DNA of 53,396 nucleotides from Cytophagales bacterium (GCA_020403045.1 JADBYK010000068.1:1-53396), one strand, 5' to 3'. Positions 32,263 to 42,070 are shown, numbered from the stretch's first letter. The notes: generated by a model from the letters alone, not told the origin. Numbers and translations are program-made.

Positions 32263-33756
32263 ATGAAAAAAATTCATAAACTTCTAATCGCAAATCGTGG
32301 GGAAATCGCGCTTCGGATTATGAGGAGTGCCAAAGAAATGGGAATAAAAACGGTTGCCGTTTTTAGTGAGGCGGATCGAAATGCATTACATGTACGATTT
32401 GCCGATGAGGCATATTGTATTGGCCCTCCGCCCTCGTCTGAATCTTACCTGCGAAAGGACAAGATTATTGAGGTTGCGAAAAAATCAGGGGCAGACGCCA
32501 TCCATCCTGGGTATGGATTCCTTTCAGAGAATGAAGAATTTGCTGATTTGGTAAAAAAAGAGGGACTCATCTTTATCGGGCCTTCGGCCAAGTCCATGGA
32601 AACGATGGGCGATAAATTGGCAGCAAAGGAGGCAGTCTCAAAATTCAATGTGCCGTTGGTGCCCGGTACTAAAACGGCAATTACAGATATCGCAGAAGCA
32701 AAGGGCATTGCAAAAAAGATTGGGTACCCTATTTTGATCAAAGCCAGTGCTGGCGGTGGCGGCAAAGGAATGCGCGTGGTAGAGAATGAGGCGGATTTTC
32801 AAAATCAAATGGAACGAGCCATCAGCGAGGCTACCTCCGCTTTTGGTGATGGAGCGGTGTTTATCGAGAAATACATTATGAAACCGCGCCACATTGAATT
32901 CCAGATTTTTGGAGATCAACATGGAAATGTGGTTCATTTGTTTGACCGTGAATGCTCCATTCAACGAAGACATCAAAAAGTAGTTGAGGAAGCGCCATCG
33001 TGTGTGCTGACTCCTGAACTTAGAAAAAAAATGGGAGAGGCTGCTGTAAACGCAGCGAAAGCAGCCAACTATTACAATGCGGGCACCATCGAATTCATTC
33101 TGGATGAAGACATGAGCTTCTATTTTCTGGAGATGAATACGCGTTTGCAAGTGGAACATCCCGTTACGGAAATGATTACGGGTCTCGATCTGGTAAAGCT
33201 ACAAATCAAAATAGCAGAAGGAGAAAAGCTCCCCTTCACACAGGAAGATCTAGCCATTCATGGACACGCCATTGAAGTGCGGGTGTGTGCAGAAGACCCT
33301 ACAAATAATTTTTTGCCCGATATAGGAACATTGCAAACCTATCGCGTGCCGCAAGGGCATGGTGTACGAGTAGATGGAGGGTTTGAAGAAGGAATGACCA
33401 TTCCTGTGCAGTATGACCCCTTGTTGGCCAAACTTGTTGTGCATGCAGAAACACGCGACTTGGCCATGGATAAAATGAAAAGAGCCATAGATGATTTTGA
33501 AATAAGCGGGGTAGCCACTACACTTGGCTTTGGCCATTTTGTAATGGGACACGAGGCCTTCCGATCGGGCAACTTCAATACACGATTTATCGAAAATTAT
33601 TTCAAACCTGAATACTTGAACGTGAAGGAAGATCCGTTTGAGAAACTTCTCGCTGCGGCTTTTGCAGTTGAGGTCATCAACGCATCGAAGGCTGAAGTGT
33701 CTAACGAGGCAACGCAATCAACCACCACCAGCAAATGGAGAAAAAATAGGTTGTAG
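32263..33756 (+). CDS. accC: Biotin carboxylase subunit of acetyl/propionyl-CoA carboxylase
   Basis: 497 aa. Carboxylates biotin on its carrier protein with ATP and bicarbonate. Motifs: LLIANRGEIALRI, HPGYGFLSEN, the ATP-grasp glycine loop KASAGGGGKGMRVV, and EMNTRLQVEHPVTE with the catalytic Glu/Arg set. It has about 45 residues more than typical AccC (about 450 aa), with a C-terminal tail ending TTTSKWRKNRL, and no biotin domain. That fits the stand-alone biotin carboxylase of acyl (often propionyl)-CoA carboxylases in this phylum, so the symbol accC is provisional. The DUF1015 gene follows after 2 nt. Confidence 0.85.
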   Translation: MKKIHKLLIANRGEIALRIMRSAKEMGIKTVAVFSEADRNALHVRFADEAYCIGPPPSSESYLRKDKIIEVAKKSGADAIHPGYGFLSENEEFADLVKKEGLIFIGPSAKSMETMGDKLAAKEAVSKFNVPLVPGTKTAITDIAEAKGIAKKIGYPILIKASAGGGGKGMRVVENEADFQNQMERAISEATSAFGDGAVFIEKYIMKPRHIEFQIFGDQHGNVVHLFDRECSIQRRHQKVVEEAPSCVLTPELRKKMGEAAVNAAKAANYYNAGTIEFILDEDMSFYFLEMNTRLQVEHPVTEMITGLDLVKLQIKIAEGEKLPFTQEDLAIHGHAIEVRVCAEDPTNNFLPDIGTLQTYRVPQGHGVRVDGGFEEGMTIPVQYDPLLAKLVVHAETRDLAMDKMKRAIDDFEISGVATTLGFGHFVMGHEAFRSGNFNTRFIENYFKPEYLNVKEDPFEKLLAAAFAVEVINASKAEVSNEATQSTTTSKWRKNRL

Positions 33757-33758
33757 CG

Positions 33759-35060
33759 ATGGCAGAAATAAAACCTATTCGGGCTTGGCGATATGCGTCA
33801 ACACTCGGTGCCAACATAGAAGACTTAACCGCGCCTTTATTTGATGTGGTCTCGGACAAACAACGAGAAAAGCTCTACGAAAATCCATATAACTCTATTC
33901 ACTTATCAGTACCTCAAGGTCTGCATCCTGCCGAAGAAGCAAAACAATTGCTCAGCGTGTGGAAAACAAATGGGACGATCCAGCAAGATGTGATTCCAGG
34001 AATTTATGTGTACTACCAATATTTTAAGTTAGCAGGCTCGTCAAAAAATTTTTGCCGAAAAGGGTTTGTCACTCACATTCGGGCCTATGACTGGAAGGAG
34101 AATGTTATTCTCCGGCACGAGAACACGATTCCCAAAGCGGTAAATGACCGAGTCGAACTTCTAGAAAAAACAGAGCTCCATGTAAGTCCTACACATGGGC
34201 TCTATACAGACCCTACGTTTGAACTTGAAAAATACATGGATGAGGCTATCCAGATACCGATTTATGAAACCGAAGACTATCAGGGTGTACGTGATGTATT
34301 AGCAGTTATACAGGATGCAAAAATCATCCAACGATTTATCGATGTGATCGCTCCATTAAAAATAATCTTAGCCGATGGCCACCATCGGTATGAGAGTTCA
34401 TTGGAACTAAAACATCGCCTCGAAAAAGCAAATCCACATTCGACAGGGAAAGAAGGTTATCATTTTCACTTGATGTACTTGACTAATACGGAAGCGGGCG
34501 ACCTGTGCATTCTGCCCACCCATCGGCTGATCAATGGAATAAAAGGTTTTAGCGAGACTGAGGTTATCAATAAATTATTAACAGATTTTGAAGTCAAAAT
34601 AGTTGAAAACCCAGATTCGCTTCATGAAATCATAATGGGAAAGAAATGGGCCTTTGGGATCATTTTAAAAAACCATGCCTTGAAGATTCGGCTGAAGCTG
34701 GAAGCCCTTGAAAAAATGACGTGGCACTTTCCTGAAGAAATAAAGAACCTTGATCTGACTGTATTGCATTATTTCATTATTGAACGGATTCTTGGGATTC
34801 CTGGTAAAGACCAACGCGGTTCTGACAACATTTCCTTTGAGCGGAATTTTTCGGTTTGCATGGCTAAAGTGAATCAAGGTGAGCAACAAATGGCTATCAT
34901 CACACAAGAAGTGAGCATCGAAGAGATCAAGCAAGTTTGTGCCAGTGGGTATACGATGCCTCAAAAGTCAACCTATTTCTATCCTAAAGTGATCAGCGGT
35001 TTCCTGTTTAGTTCTATTAACGAAGATGAATTTCAAACGCCCCCTTATTCTCGCTTCTAG
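33759..35060 (+). CDS. DUF1015 family protein
   Basis: 433 aa, predicted cytoplasmic. It shows the DUF1015 layout: IKPIRAWRYA at the N-terminus, APLFDVVSDKQREKLYENPYNSIHL, YVYYQYF, the central LADGHHRYESSLELK motif (about residue 205), and ILPTHRLIN. The biochemical role is not established; the ADGHHR stretch resembles a catalytic or metal site and the family is often found near serine/phosphoserine or nucleotide genes. It starts 2 nt after the biotin carboxylase stop and overlaps maf by 35 nt, so all three are likely one transcript. Confidence 0.9.
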   Translation: MAEIKPIRAWRYASTLGANIEDLTAPLFDVVSDKQREKLYENPYNSIHLSVPQGLHPAEEAKQLLSVWKTNGTIQQDVIPGIYVYYQYFKLAGSSKNFCRKGFVTHIRAYDWKENVILRHENTIPKAVNDRVELLEKTELHVSPTHGLYTDPTFELEKYMDEAIQIPIYETEDYQGVRDVLAVIQDAKIIQRFIDVIAPLKIILADGHHRYESSLELKHRLEKANPHSTGKEGYHFHLMYLTNTEAGDLCILPTHRLINGIKGFSETEVINKLLTDFEVKIVENPDSLHEIIMGKKWAFGIILKNHALKIRLKLEALEKMTWHFPEEIKNLDLTVLHYFIIERILGIPGKDQRGSDNISFERNFSVCMAKVNQGEQQMAIITQEVSIEEIKQVCASGYTMPQKSTYFYPKVISGFLFSSINEDEFQTPPYSRF

Positions 35061-35592
35061 TTCACCACGCAGGCAATTTCTGTTGAAAGAAGCTGGTTTT
35101 GTGTTCACTATCGATTCGCCCGATATCGATGAATCTTTTCCGGAGTCAATGCCGCATGATCAGGTACCTGGTTATCTGGCGGAAAAAAAAGCAAAAGCAC
35201 TTTCATCCAAAATCAACGATGAGATTGTCATTGCCGCAGATACAGTTGTGATACTCGGTAAAAAAATACTCAACAAGCCAGCAAATAGAGATGAGGCAAT
35301 TCAAATGTTAAGTCTTTTGAGTGGCGCAACCCATCGCGTGATCACAGCTGTCTGTCTTTTAAGCAAAAATAAGGTCATTACTTTTGACGATTGCACAATG
35401 GTTAGTTTTGTCGAACTGACACCTTATGAGATTGAATTCTATATCGACAACTATAAGCCTTTTGACAAAGCTGGATCTTATGGTGCGCAAGATTGGTTGG
35501 GAATGGTAGGCATTGAAAAAATCAATGGAAGCTATTTCAACGTAATGGGTCTTCCCATGCACAAAGTGTATCAACAGCTTATCCAATTCTAA
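35026..35592 (+). CDS. maf: Maf-family nucleoside triphosphate pyrophosphatase
   Basis: 188 aa. Maf enzymes hydrolyse dTTP/UTP or modified pyrimidine NTPs to the monophosphate, a house-cleaning step. Motifs: LILASSSPRRQFLLKEAG at the N-terminus, DESFPE, the catalytic AADTVV, and YKPFDKAGSYGAQDW. The last, with AG(S/A)YG(A/I)Q, matches the dTTP/UTP (YhdE) subgroup rather than m7GTP (YceF). It overlaps the 3' end of the DUF1015 gene by 35 nt, a strong sign of coupling. Confidence 0.92.
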   Translation: MNFKRPLILASSSPRRQFLLKEAGFVFTIDSPDIDESFPESMPHDQVPGYLAEKKAKALSSKINDEIVIAADTVVILGKKILNKPANRDEAIQMLSLLSGATHRVITAVCLLSKNKVITFDDCTMVSFVELTPYEIEFYIDNYKPFDKAGSYGAQDWLGMVGIEKINGSYFNVMGLPMHKVYQQLIQF

Positions 35593-35640
35593 AATTCATC
35601 CAGCAATTTTTGTCCATTCGTAAAAGGTATCAGAACTTGT

Positions 35641-35648
35641 TACCTTTG
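35641..35648 (+). promoter_or_regulatory. -7 box TACCTTTG ahead of the S41 protease
   Basis: Perfect TAnnTTTG, transcription start expected near 35655, ATG at 35675. A TTTG at 35609-35612 is too far away to be the -33. Confidence 0.5.
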
Positions 35649-35674
35649 TTCAATCAATTTCGTAGACAAAGAAG

Positions 35675-37324
35675 ATGAGAAGAATCAGGAAAATACATTT
35701 TGCGCTGGTAGCCTTGGTTTTACTTTGTGTATTGGCTTTTTCACCTGCAGAACGCTATTTCGAGATTGCTAAAAGCATAGACATTTTTGCTTCATTATTC
35801 AAAGAAGTAAATAAACTCTACGTGGATGATATCAGTCCTACGAAAATCGCCCATAACGGGATCGATCAAATGCTTAACTCACTTGATCCTTATACCAATT
35901 ACATTTCCGAGGACCAAGTAGAAGACTATCGAACGCAGAATACGGGACAATATGGCGGCATTGGAGCGTTGACTAGGGTATTTAACAAAAAGACAATGGT
36001 AACCATGGTGTACGCAGACTACCCAGCGTACAAAAACGGTCTTCGAATAGGAGATGAAGTGATAAAAATGGATGGCATCGAACTTTCAAAGTTATCTCTG
36101 GAAGAAGCAAACCACCTGATGAGAGGTCAAGTAGGTACACCTGTTAAGCTTTCAATTAAGAGATACGGACAAGATCAGCCATTTGATCTTGAATTTAAAA
36201 GGGAGAAGATAAAGATCAACAACGTCCCTTATTCCGGCTTGTTAGCCGATAACGTTGGGTATATACAACTTACCGAATTCACACCCGATGCTGGTAAAGA
36301 AGTAAAAACAGCACTGGTCAGTTTAAAAGAAAAAGGCGCAAAAAATATAATACTCGACTTGCGAGGAAATCCAGGGGGTCTTCTCTTTGAAGCGGTCAAT
36401 ATCTGTAATCTCTTTGTGCCCAAGGGTAAAAAAATTGTCGATACAAAGGGCAAGCTGGCAGAACACAATGTGACTTACGAAACCCTCAATAATCCAGTAG
36501 ATACCGAAATCCCGGTTGTGGTTTTGATTAATCGTGGTAGTGCTTCAGCATCTGAGATTGTGGCGGGCACGTTGCAGGATTACGACAGGGCTGTTATAGT
36601 TGGTGAACGTTCATTTGGAAAAGGTCTCGTTCAACTCAGCAGGCCACTGCCCTATCATGCGCAGGTAAAAATTACCACTGCTAAATATTATACGCCTACA
36701 GGCAGGTGCATTCAAGTTTTAGACTACACCCATCGGAGAGAAGATGGCAGTGCGGGTTCCGTGCCGGATTCTTTAAAAAAGGAATTCAAAACTTCTAAAG
36801 GAAGAAAGGTGTATGATGGTGGAGGCATTGATCCGGATGTCAAATTACCTGCCCAAGAAGCTGCTTCGATTACTCAGGCTCTCCATGCTAATGGCTTTAT
36901 TTTCGATTTTGCAACACAGTACGCTTTTAACCACGCAACTATTCAAGATCCAAAAACTTTTGCATTGACCGATAGGGAGTATGACAATTTTATTCAATGG
37001 ATGAAGGATAAAAACTATACTTACCATACTGCGCTTCAAAGCGAATTGACTGCCTTGGAGGAAGAGGCTAAGAGAGAAAAGTACTTCGATCAACTAAAGC
37101 CATCGATCGAAACGCTACAAGCAAAATTAAAAGAAAGTCGAAAAAACGATCTGATGAACTTCAAAGATCAAATCAAAACTCTGTTAGAAGAAGAAATAGC
37201 TGCACGCTACTATTTAGAAAAAGGTGCGGTTGAGGCAAGGTTCAAATATGATCTTGAAATTAAAAAAGCAGTGGATATTTTTCACGATCAATCCTTCTAC
37301 AAAAAGATTCTTGGCGGCAACTAG
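35675..37324 (+). CDS. S41 family C-terminal processing protease
   Basis: 549 aa periplasmic or membrane-anchored serine protease (CtpA/Prc-like). Signal anchor at about residues 5-22, N-terminal helical region, PDZ domain (about 85-175, YADYPAYKNGLRIGDEVIKMDG), then the catalytic core with LDLRGNPGG, the Ser in NRGSASASEIVAGTL and the Lys in GERSFGKGLVQ: a Ser-Lys dyad. The C-terminal roughly 160 residues are helical and charged. Such proteases trim or degrade envelope proteins by their C-termini. It is followed 58 nt later by the broken kinase gene. Confidence 0.93.
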   Translation: MRRIRKIHFALVALVLLCVLAFSPAERYFEIAKSIDIFASLFKEVNKLYVDDISPTKIAHNGIDQMLNSLDPYTNYISEDQVEDYRTQNTGQYGGIGALTRVFNKKTMVTMVYADYPAYKNGLRIGDEVIKMDGIELSKLSLEEANHLMRGQVGTPVKLSIKRYGQDQPFDLEFKREKIKINNVPYSGLLADNVGYIQLTEFTPDAGKEVKTALVSLKEKGAKNIILDLRGNPGGLLFEAVNICNLFVPKGKKIVDTKGKLAEHNVTYETLNNPVDTEIPVVVLINRGSASASEIVAGTLQDYDRAVIVGERSFGKGLVQLSRPLPYHAQVKITTAKYYTPTGRCIQVLDYTHRREDGSAGSVPDSLKKEFKTSKGRKVYDGGGIDPDVKLPAQEAASITQALHANGFIFDFATQYAFNHATIQDPKTFALTDREYDNFIQWMKDKNYTYHTALQSELTALEEEAKREKYFDQLKPSIETLQAKLKESRKNDLMNFKDQIKTLLEEEIAARYYLEKGAVEARFKYDLEIKKAVDIFHDQSFYKKILGGN

Positions 37325-37382
37325 GCGGTGAAAAATTGCCGCAGATTGTATTTTCGTATGAGCATTATCAGTTGGGCGTGTG

Positions 37383-38657
37383 ATGTTCATGGCAAGTCGT
37401 CCGAATATGTTTTTTGCGGCCGGGCTCACCGTTTTGATTATCGTATTTCAGCTGCTGGAGTTATACCGCTGTACTTCGCCAACCAATCGTAAGCTTACCC
37501 GCTCTCTGGAATCGGTTAAGTATTCTGATTTTATTTCAAGATTCGCCAACGATAATAAACCAGGCAAAAGCTCTCGAGAGTTAGATACGGCTTTCAATGA
37601 AGTGCTTGAGGGCTTCAGAAAAGCGCGATCAGAGAAAGAGGAAAGTTGGCAATACCTTAACATGGTAGTCCCACAAGTGAGAACATGCATTTTATCTTTT
37701 GACGCAGATGGCGATGTACAATTGATGAATGCCAATGCAAAACGATTTGTTGGTGTGAGTAATCTAAAGAATCTAAAAGAACTCCGGGCCACCAACCCCA
37801 AACTGTATGAATCGTTGAGTGAAACCGAAGCAGGAAAAAGTACATTGTATAAATCCGGTAACGAGTTTCAGTTGACTATACAAGCAACTGAACTTCGTAT
37901 TCGAGGAAACACCGTTAAGTTGGTGACGCTACAAAACATTCAGACTGAATTACAAAAACAAGAGCTGGAGGTGTAGCAAAACCTCACTCGTGTACTTCGA
38001 CATGAAATCATGAATTCAATCACTCCTATTTCTTTCTTTACCTCTACCATGCGCGAAATACCGTAAGAAGATTTAGTCATAAAAGAAAGTCACTATGAAT
38101 TACGGGGAGAAGCTGTCGATGATTTGTGTGAAGGACTAGGTAGCATTGAAAACAGGAGCAAAGGATTACTAAAATTTATTGATGCGTACAGAGACTACAC
38201 TTCCTTGCCACAGCCCAAACTCAAAACGACTAAATTAAAAGACCTATTGGAAAATGTAGCCAACCTGATGAAGCTTGAGATAAAACACTCGACTATTTAG
38301 TTTTCGTCAATCTGCCAATTCAATTACTTGACCATAGAAATAGATGAAGAAATCATTAGTCAGGTTTTAATCAACCTGCTTAAAAACGCATTTGAAGCGC
38401 TCTATCAAACAGAAAATCCAAAAGTAGAGTTAACTGGATTATATACTGGAAACTCGATAATTGTTCAAGTGACCGATAACGGGCCGGGTATCATTCCAGA
38501 AGCCATCCAGCGGATTTTTGTTCCCTTCTTCACCACCAAAAAAACCGGATCCGGAATCGGTCTTGCGCTTTCCCTACAAATCATGCAGATGCATAATGGA
38601 TCATTGAGTGTGGAGTCAGAGCTGGATGTAAAAACAGTTTTTACGCTTCGTTTCTGA
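37383..38657 (+). pseudogene. NtrY-like sensor histidine kinase disabled by three in-frame stop codons
   Basis: One reading frame runs 1,275 bp without any indel but is cut by TAG 37974-37976, TAA 38064-38066 and TAG 38298-38300. Along it: one membrane segment (MFFAAGLTVLIIVFQLLELYR region), a PAS-like domain (near 37650-37900), the H-box RVLRHEIMNSITP with the phospho-His codon at 38001-38003, and an HATPase with NLLKNAFEAL, DNGPGI and GSGIGLAL. In family members as I recall them a Trp stands just before QNL (EAWQKL), so the first TAG is probably TGG mutated. Part of the expected N-terminal membrane region is also missing. It ends 1 nt before the convergent helicase gene. No response-regulator partner is adjacent. 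Confidence 0.88.
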
Positions 38658-38658
38658 T

Positions 38659-41094
38659 TCATTCGGCACCATACTCCAATTTCATCTTTTTGATCCTGTC
38701 TTCTAGCTTTTCAGAAGTCAGCTTCTCTCGGGTTCTATCTACCATGATTGGAAAAGCAAAGGGAGTTGGCTTTTCCGGTTGGGTGATGATTATCTTTTGC
38801 GTAGCTATTCTTTCCAGCGCTTGCCGCAATCGTGCTTCTTCTAATTGAAAGTCCATGACTTCCTCTAAGGATTGAAGTAACAAAAGATTATCTGACTCAT
38901 ATTCATGAAATACATTGAAAAAAAGTTGTGACGAAGATTGCAGATGTTTGTCTTTCATTCGTTTTCCGGGCATCCCTTTAAATATTAGCCCGGAAATCGC
39001 TGCGATATCGCGAAACTTCCTTCTTGCCATTTCGGTGGAGTTGATACTGGCATAAATATCGGTTGACAAATTTTCCATGCCTAAAACATTGGTTTCAACC
39101 GCCTCAAAGATCGGAATGGGTTGATCTGACAGCAACTCAAAACCATAGTCATTCATCGCAATTGAAAAGGTGATGTGAATAATCCTGGCAATGCGGTACG
39201 CAACCAACGCACCCAGCCCTTCGTGTACATTCCTCCCTTCAAAAGGATACATCATTACATGGTATCCTTCACTGCTTTGAAAATACTCAATGAGAAATTC
39301 ACTTTTGGTGGGAAGATGCGAGCGGTTTTTTTGCAAATCCATCAACGGTTTTAAAAAACACATCTCTTCATCCGATTCGTTATTGCTGGCAGACTCATCT
39401 ATTTTCAATCGGATCATTTCACTTAGCTGAGATGAAAGCGGCATCCTCCCTCCTTGCCATGAAGGAACCTTGCCCGACTTGCGTTTTGATTTTCGCACAT
39501 GCGCTTCCATTTCTTTGATGCGCACCAATTCTAAACATTGGCCGGCAAACCAAAACACATCACCAATGTGCAAACTGGAAATAAAATATTCTTCGATAGT
39601 GCCCAAGTATTTTCCCGTGGCATATTTTACGTGCATCAATGTATCTCCCACAATAGTTCCAATGCTTAGCCGATGCTTGTGGGCAATCTGTTTACTCTCT
39701 ACTTTATATACACCGTCCTGCACTATCACTTTTCGATATTCGTCATATGCAGTAAGCGCCTCGCCACCAGACGTAATAAAATTTAAACACCATATCCATT
39801 CTTCATCTGTGACCGATGAATAGCTAACCGTTCCTCTTACTTCACTTAAAATTTCTTCTGGTTTGAATCCATCGCCCACCGCAAGCGTCACCAGGTATTG
39901 CACCAGCACATCAAACGATCGAATGTATGGGAAACGATCTTCTACAATTTTTTGATGGATCGCTTCGCGCAAAGCTGCAGCTTCCGTCAATTCTAATGAG
40001 TTGGTCGGTAGAAAATAAATTCTGCTGGTAGCTCCCGGCTGATGGCCACTCCTACCCGCCCGCTGCAAAAACCTAGCGACACCTTTCGGGCTGCCAACTT
40101 GTATGATCGTTTCCACCGGACGAAAGTCAACTCCCAGATCTAAACTAGAAGTGCAAACCACTGCTTTCAGATTTCCTTCATGCAGTTGGTCTTCCACCCA
40201 ATTTCTGGTGGCAGCACTGATCGATCCATGATGCATGGCTAATATACCAGATAGTTCGGGCGCTTTGGCCAATAGTTTCTGATACCAAATCTCAGCAAAG
40301 GAACGCGTGTTAGTAAATATCAACGTGCTCTTGCTGTTGTTAATGATAGGAATGACTTTGTCAAGCAACTGAATACCCAGATGACCCGACCAGGGCATTC
40401 GCTCCAGCTCATCCGGAAAAATGGAAATGATCTCAACCTTCTTCTCAATCTGCGCTTTGATGACTTTGAATCGATTTGCCTCGTAAAAATTTCCCAATAA
40501 TACCTGCAACGATTGATCCATGTTGCCGATGGTGGCTGAAATACCCCAAACTTTGAGTGAAGGGCAGATTCCTTTCAATCGAGAGAGTGCCAACTCCATC
40601 AATACGCCACGCTTGGAGCCAATGAGTTCGTGCCATTCATCAACTACAATGGCGCGTAAGTTTTCGAAATAGGTAGTCCCTCCTTTTTGTGAAAGTAATA
40701 GGTGTAAACTCTCAGGCGTTGTGATGAGAAACTCTGGAGGGTTTTCCTTTTGCCTGGCTCGTTCCTTTGTCGAGGTATCACCTGAGCGAACGCCCACTCG
40801 CCATTTGGTGCCCAGCCCGTTATTCGCCTTTTTTGCCGACAACTCAATTTCTTTTGCCAACGCACGGATCGGGGTTATCCAAATCGCCAAAGGGCCTTTT
40901 GACTTGCGGCCTGAGGCGTTCTCCAGTAAAATCGGAATAAGTAAAGAGTATGTCTTTCCGCTGCCGGTTGGGGCGTTTACCATTCCACTATAGCCGGCTC
41001 CATAGGCTTGCCAGGCCTCTCGCTGAAATTCGAATGAACTCCATCCTTGCGTCTTAAACCAACTCTCCCCTTTTTTCCAAGTAGTAGGATCCAT
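38659..41094 (-). CDS. Lhr-like DEXH-box helicase, ligase-associated type
   Basis: 811 aa superfamily 2 DNA helicase. Motifs: Q-like GWSSFEFQREAW, Walker A NAPTGSGKT, TPIRAL, DEXH box VVDEWHEL, motif III GISATIG, then HHGSISAATR, VVCTSSLDLGVDF and QRAGRSGHQPG for domain 2, followed by the winged-helix and Lhr core (about 400-790). Length and composition match the 'ligase-associated DNA damage response' helicases normally encoded with an ATP-dependent ligase, an exonuclease and the PdeM phosphoesterase. None of those partners is adjacent here, so it is an orphan member. The ATG at 41094 is well supported. Confidence 0.9.
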   Translation of the reverse strand: MDPTTWKKGESWFKTQGWSSFEFQREAWQAYGAGYSGMVNAPTGSGKTYSLLIPILLENASGRKSKGPLAIWITPIRALAKEIELSAKKANNGLGTKWRVGVRSGDTSTKERARQKENPPEFLITTPESLHLLLSQKGGTTYFENLRAIVVDEWHELIGSKRGVLMELALSRLKGICPSLKVWGISATIGNMDQSLQVLLGNFYEANRFKVIKAQIEKKVEIISIFPDELERMPWSGHLGIQLLDKVIPIINNSKSTLIFTNTRSFAEIWYQKLLAKAPELSGILAMHHGSISAATRNWVEDQLHEGNLKAVVCTSSLDLGVDFRPVETIIQVGSPKGVARFLQRAGRSGHQPGATSRIYFLPTNSLELTEAAALREAIHQKIVEDRFPYIRSFDVLVQYLVTLAVGDGFKPEEILSEVRGTVSYSSVTDEEWIWCLNFITSGGEALTAYDEYRKVIVQDGVYKVESKQIAHKHRLSIGTIVGDTLMHVKYATGKYLGTIEEYFISSLHIGDVFWFAGQCLELVRIKEMEAHVRKSKRKSGKVPSWQGGRMPLSSQLSEMIRLKIDESASNNESDEEMCFLKPLMDLQKNRSHLPTKSEFLIEYFQSSEGYHVMMYPFEGRNVHEGLGALVAYRIARIIHITFSIAMNDYGFELLSDQPIPIFEAVETNVLGMENLSTDIYASINSTEMARRKFRDIAAISGLIFKGMPGKRMKDKHLQSSSQLFFNVFHEYESDNLLLLQSLEEVMDFQLEEARLRQALERIATQKIIITQPEKPTPFAFPIMVDRTREKLTSEKLEDRIKKMKLEYGAE

Positions 41095-41127
41095 TCAATT
41101 ATTTAATCAGCTCAAAGTAACAATTTA

Positions 41128-41149
41128 TATTTTTGGGTGTTTTTGTTTA
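41128..41149 (+). promoter_or_regulatory. Promoter and candidate operator of the CarH/LitR-like regulator
   Basis: TATTTTTG at 41128-41135 fits TAnnTTTG (start near 41142). TTTTGTTTA at 41141-41149 sits on the start site and recurs three times in front of the neighbouring sigma-factor gene, so it may be an autoregulatory site. Confidence 0.5.
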
Positions 41150-41166
41150 AAGTTTGGCTGCAAAAT

Positions 41167-42045
41167 ATGGGCAAATATTCAATAAAAGAGTTAGAACAGC
41201 TTTCGGGGATTAAAGCCCACACCATTCGTATCTGGGAAAAACGCCACAGACTTATTGAACCCAAGCGGTCCACCACCAACATCCGGTCTTACTCGGATGA
41301 TGACTTAAAGAAAATTATCAACGTAGCTGTCCTTAACAACAACGGGGTAAAAATTTCGAAAATAGTACAGTTAAGTCTGGCTGAAATAAATCAGCAAGTA
41401 GTAGATCTCAGTGAGTCGAAAAATGATATCGACATCTTTATTGAGCAGCTTATCGTGGCCATGGTTGACATGGAAGAAGAGGTGTTTGAGAAGCTACTGG
41501 GATCACTGACCCTTAAGTTCGGTTTTGAAAAAACCATGCTGGAGATTGTGTATCCCTTCATGGAAAAAATTGGGGTACTTTGGCTGACCGACAACATTAC
41601 CCCCGCACAGGAGCATTTTATCTCACATCTGATCCGCCAAAAAATAATTGTAGCCATCGATGCGCTACCTATTGCGCCCAAAACAGAGAAAAAAGCTGTT
41701 TTGTTTTTGCGCGAAACGGAACTCCATGAGTTAGGACTGCTCTTTTATCATTACATGGTCAAGAAAATGGGAATCCGCACCTATTACTTGGGTCAAACTG
41801 TACCTCATAAATCACTGGTTTCAGCGTGTAGCGAACATCAACCCGACTTGATTATTACAGCTCTGACGGCTGGACCTAAACCATCTGAAATGCAAAAGTA
41901 TCTGGATCAACTTTCATCTGATTTCCCTAATTCCCGACTATTAATTACGGGGTATGCCTTGAAAAAAACGGATGTAAACCTGCCCAAGAACATTTCAATC
42001 TTCCCGAATGTATTGATTCTCAAGGAGATACTTTCAAAAAATTAA
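41167..42045 (+). CDS. B12-binding MerR-family regulator, CarH/LitR type
   Basis: 292 aa. Residues 1-75: MerR winged helix (MGKYSIKELEQLSGIKAHTIR...). About 85-165: helical bundle with W139-x9-E149-H150 (signature Wx9EH), which in CarH caps the upper face of adenosylcobalamin. About 175-290: cobalamin-binding Rossmann domain with E185-L-H187-E-L-G190, the ExHxxG motif whose His is the lower cobalt ligand. CarH/LitR proteins bind AdoB12 and repress carotenoid promoters in the dark; light breaks the Co-C bond and releases DNA. Position next to an ECF sigma gene and crt genes strongly supports that role. Leu140 replaces the His132 of Thermus CarH. The ATG at 41167 replaces an in-frame GTG at 41137 that lies before the transcription start. 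Confidence 0.88.
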   Translation: MGKYSIKELEQLSGIKAHTIRIWEKRHRLIEPKRSTTNIRSYSDDDLKKIINVAVLNNNGVKISKIVQLSLAEINQQVVDLSESKNDIDIFIEQLIVAMVDMEEEVFEKLLGSLTLKFGFEKTMLEIVYPFMEKIGVLWLTDNITPAQEHFISHLIRQKIIVAIDALPIAPKTEKKAVLFLRETELHELGLLFYHYMVKKMGIRTYYLGQTVPHKSLVSACSEHQPDLIITALTAGPKPSEMQKYLDQLSSDFPNSRLLITGYALKKTDVNLPKNISIFPNVLILKEILSKN

Positions 42046-42070
42046 TTGTTCACTCTTTCTTTAATAATAT

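Noticed and set aside
37974-38300. Stop-codon reassignment or a phage-like recoded gene explaining the three stops
   Set aside because: All neighbouring genes use TAA, TAG and TGA as ordinary stops, and the stops here are of two kinds, so point mutations are simpler.
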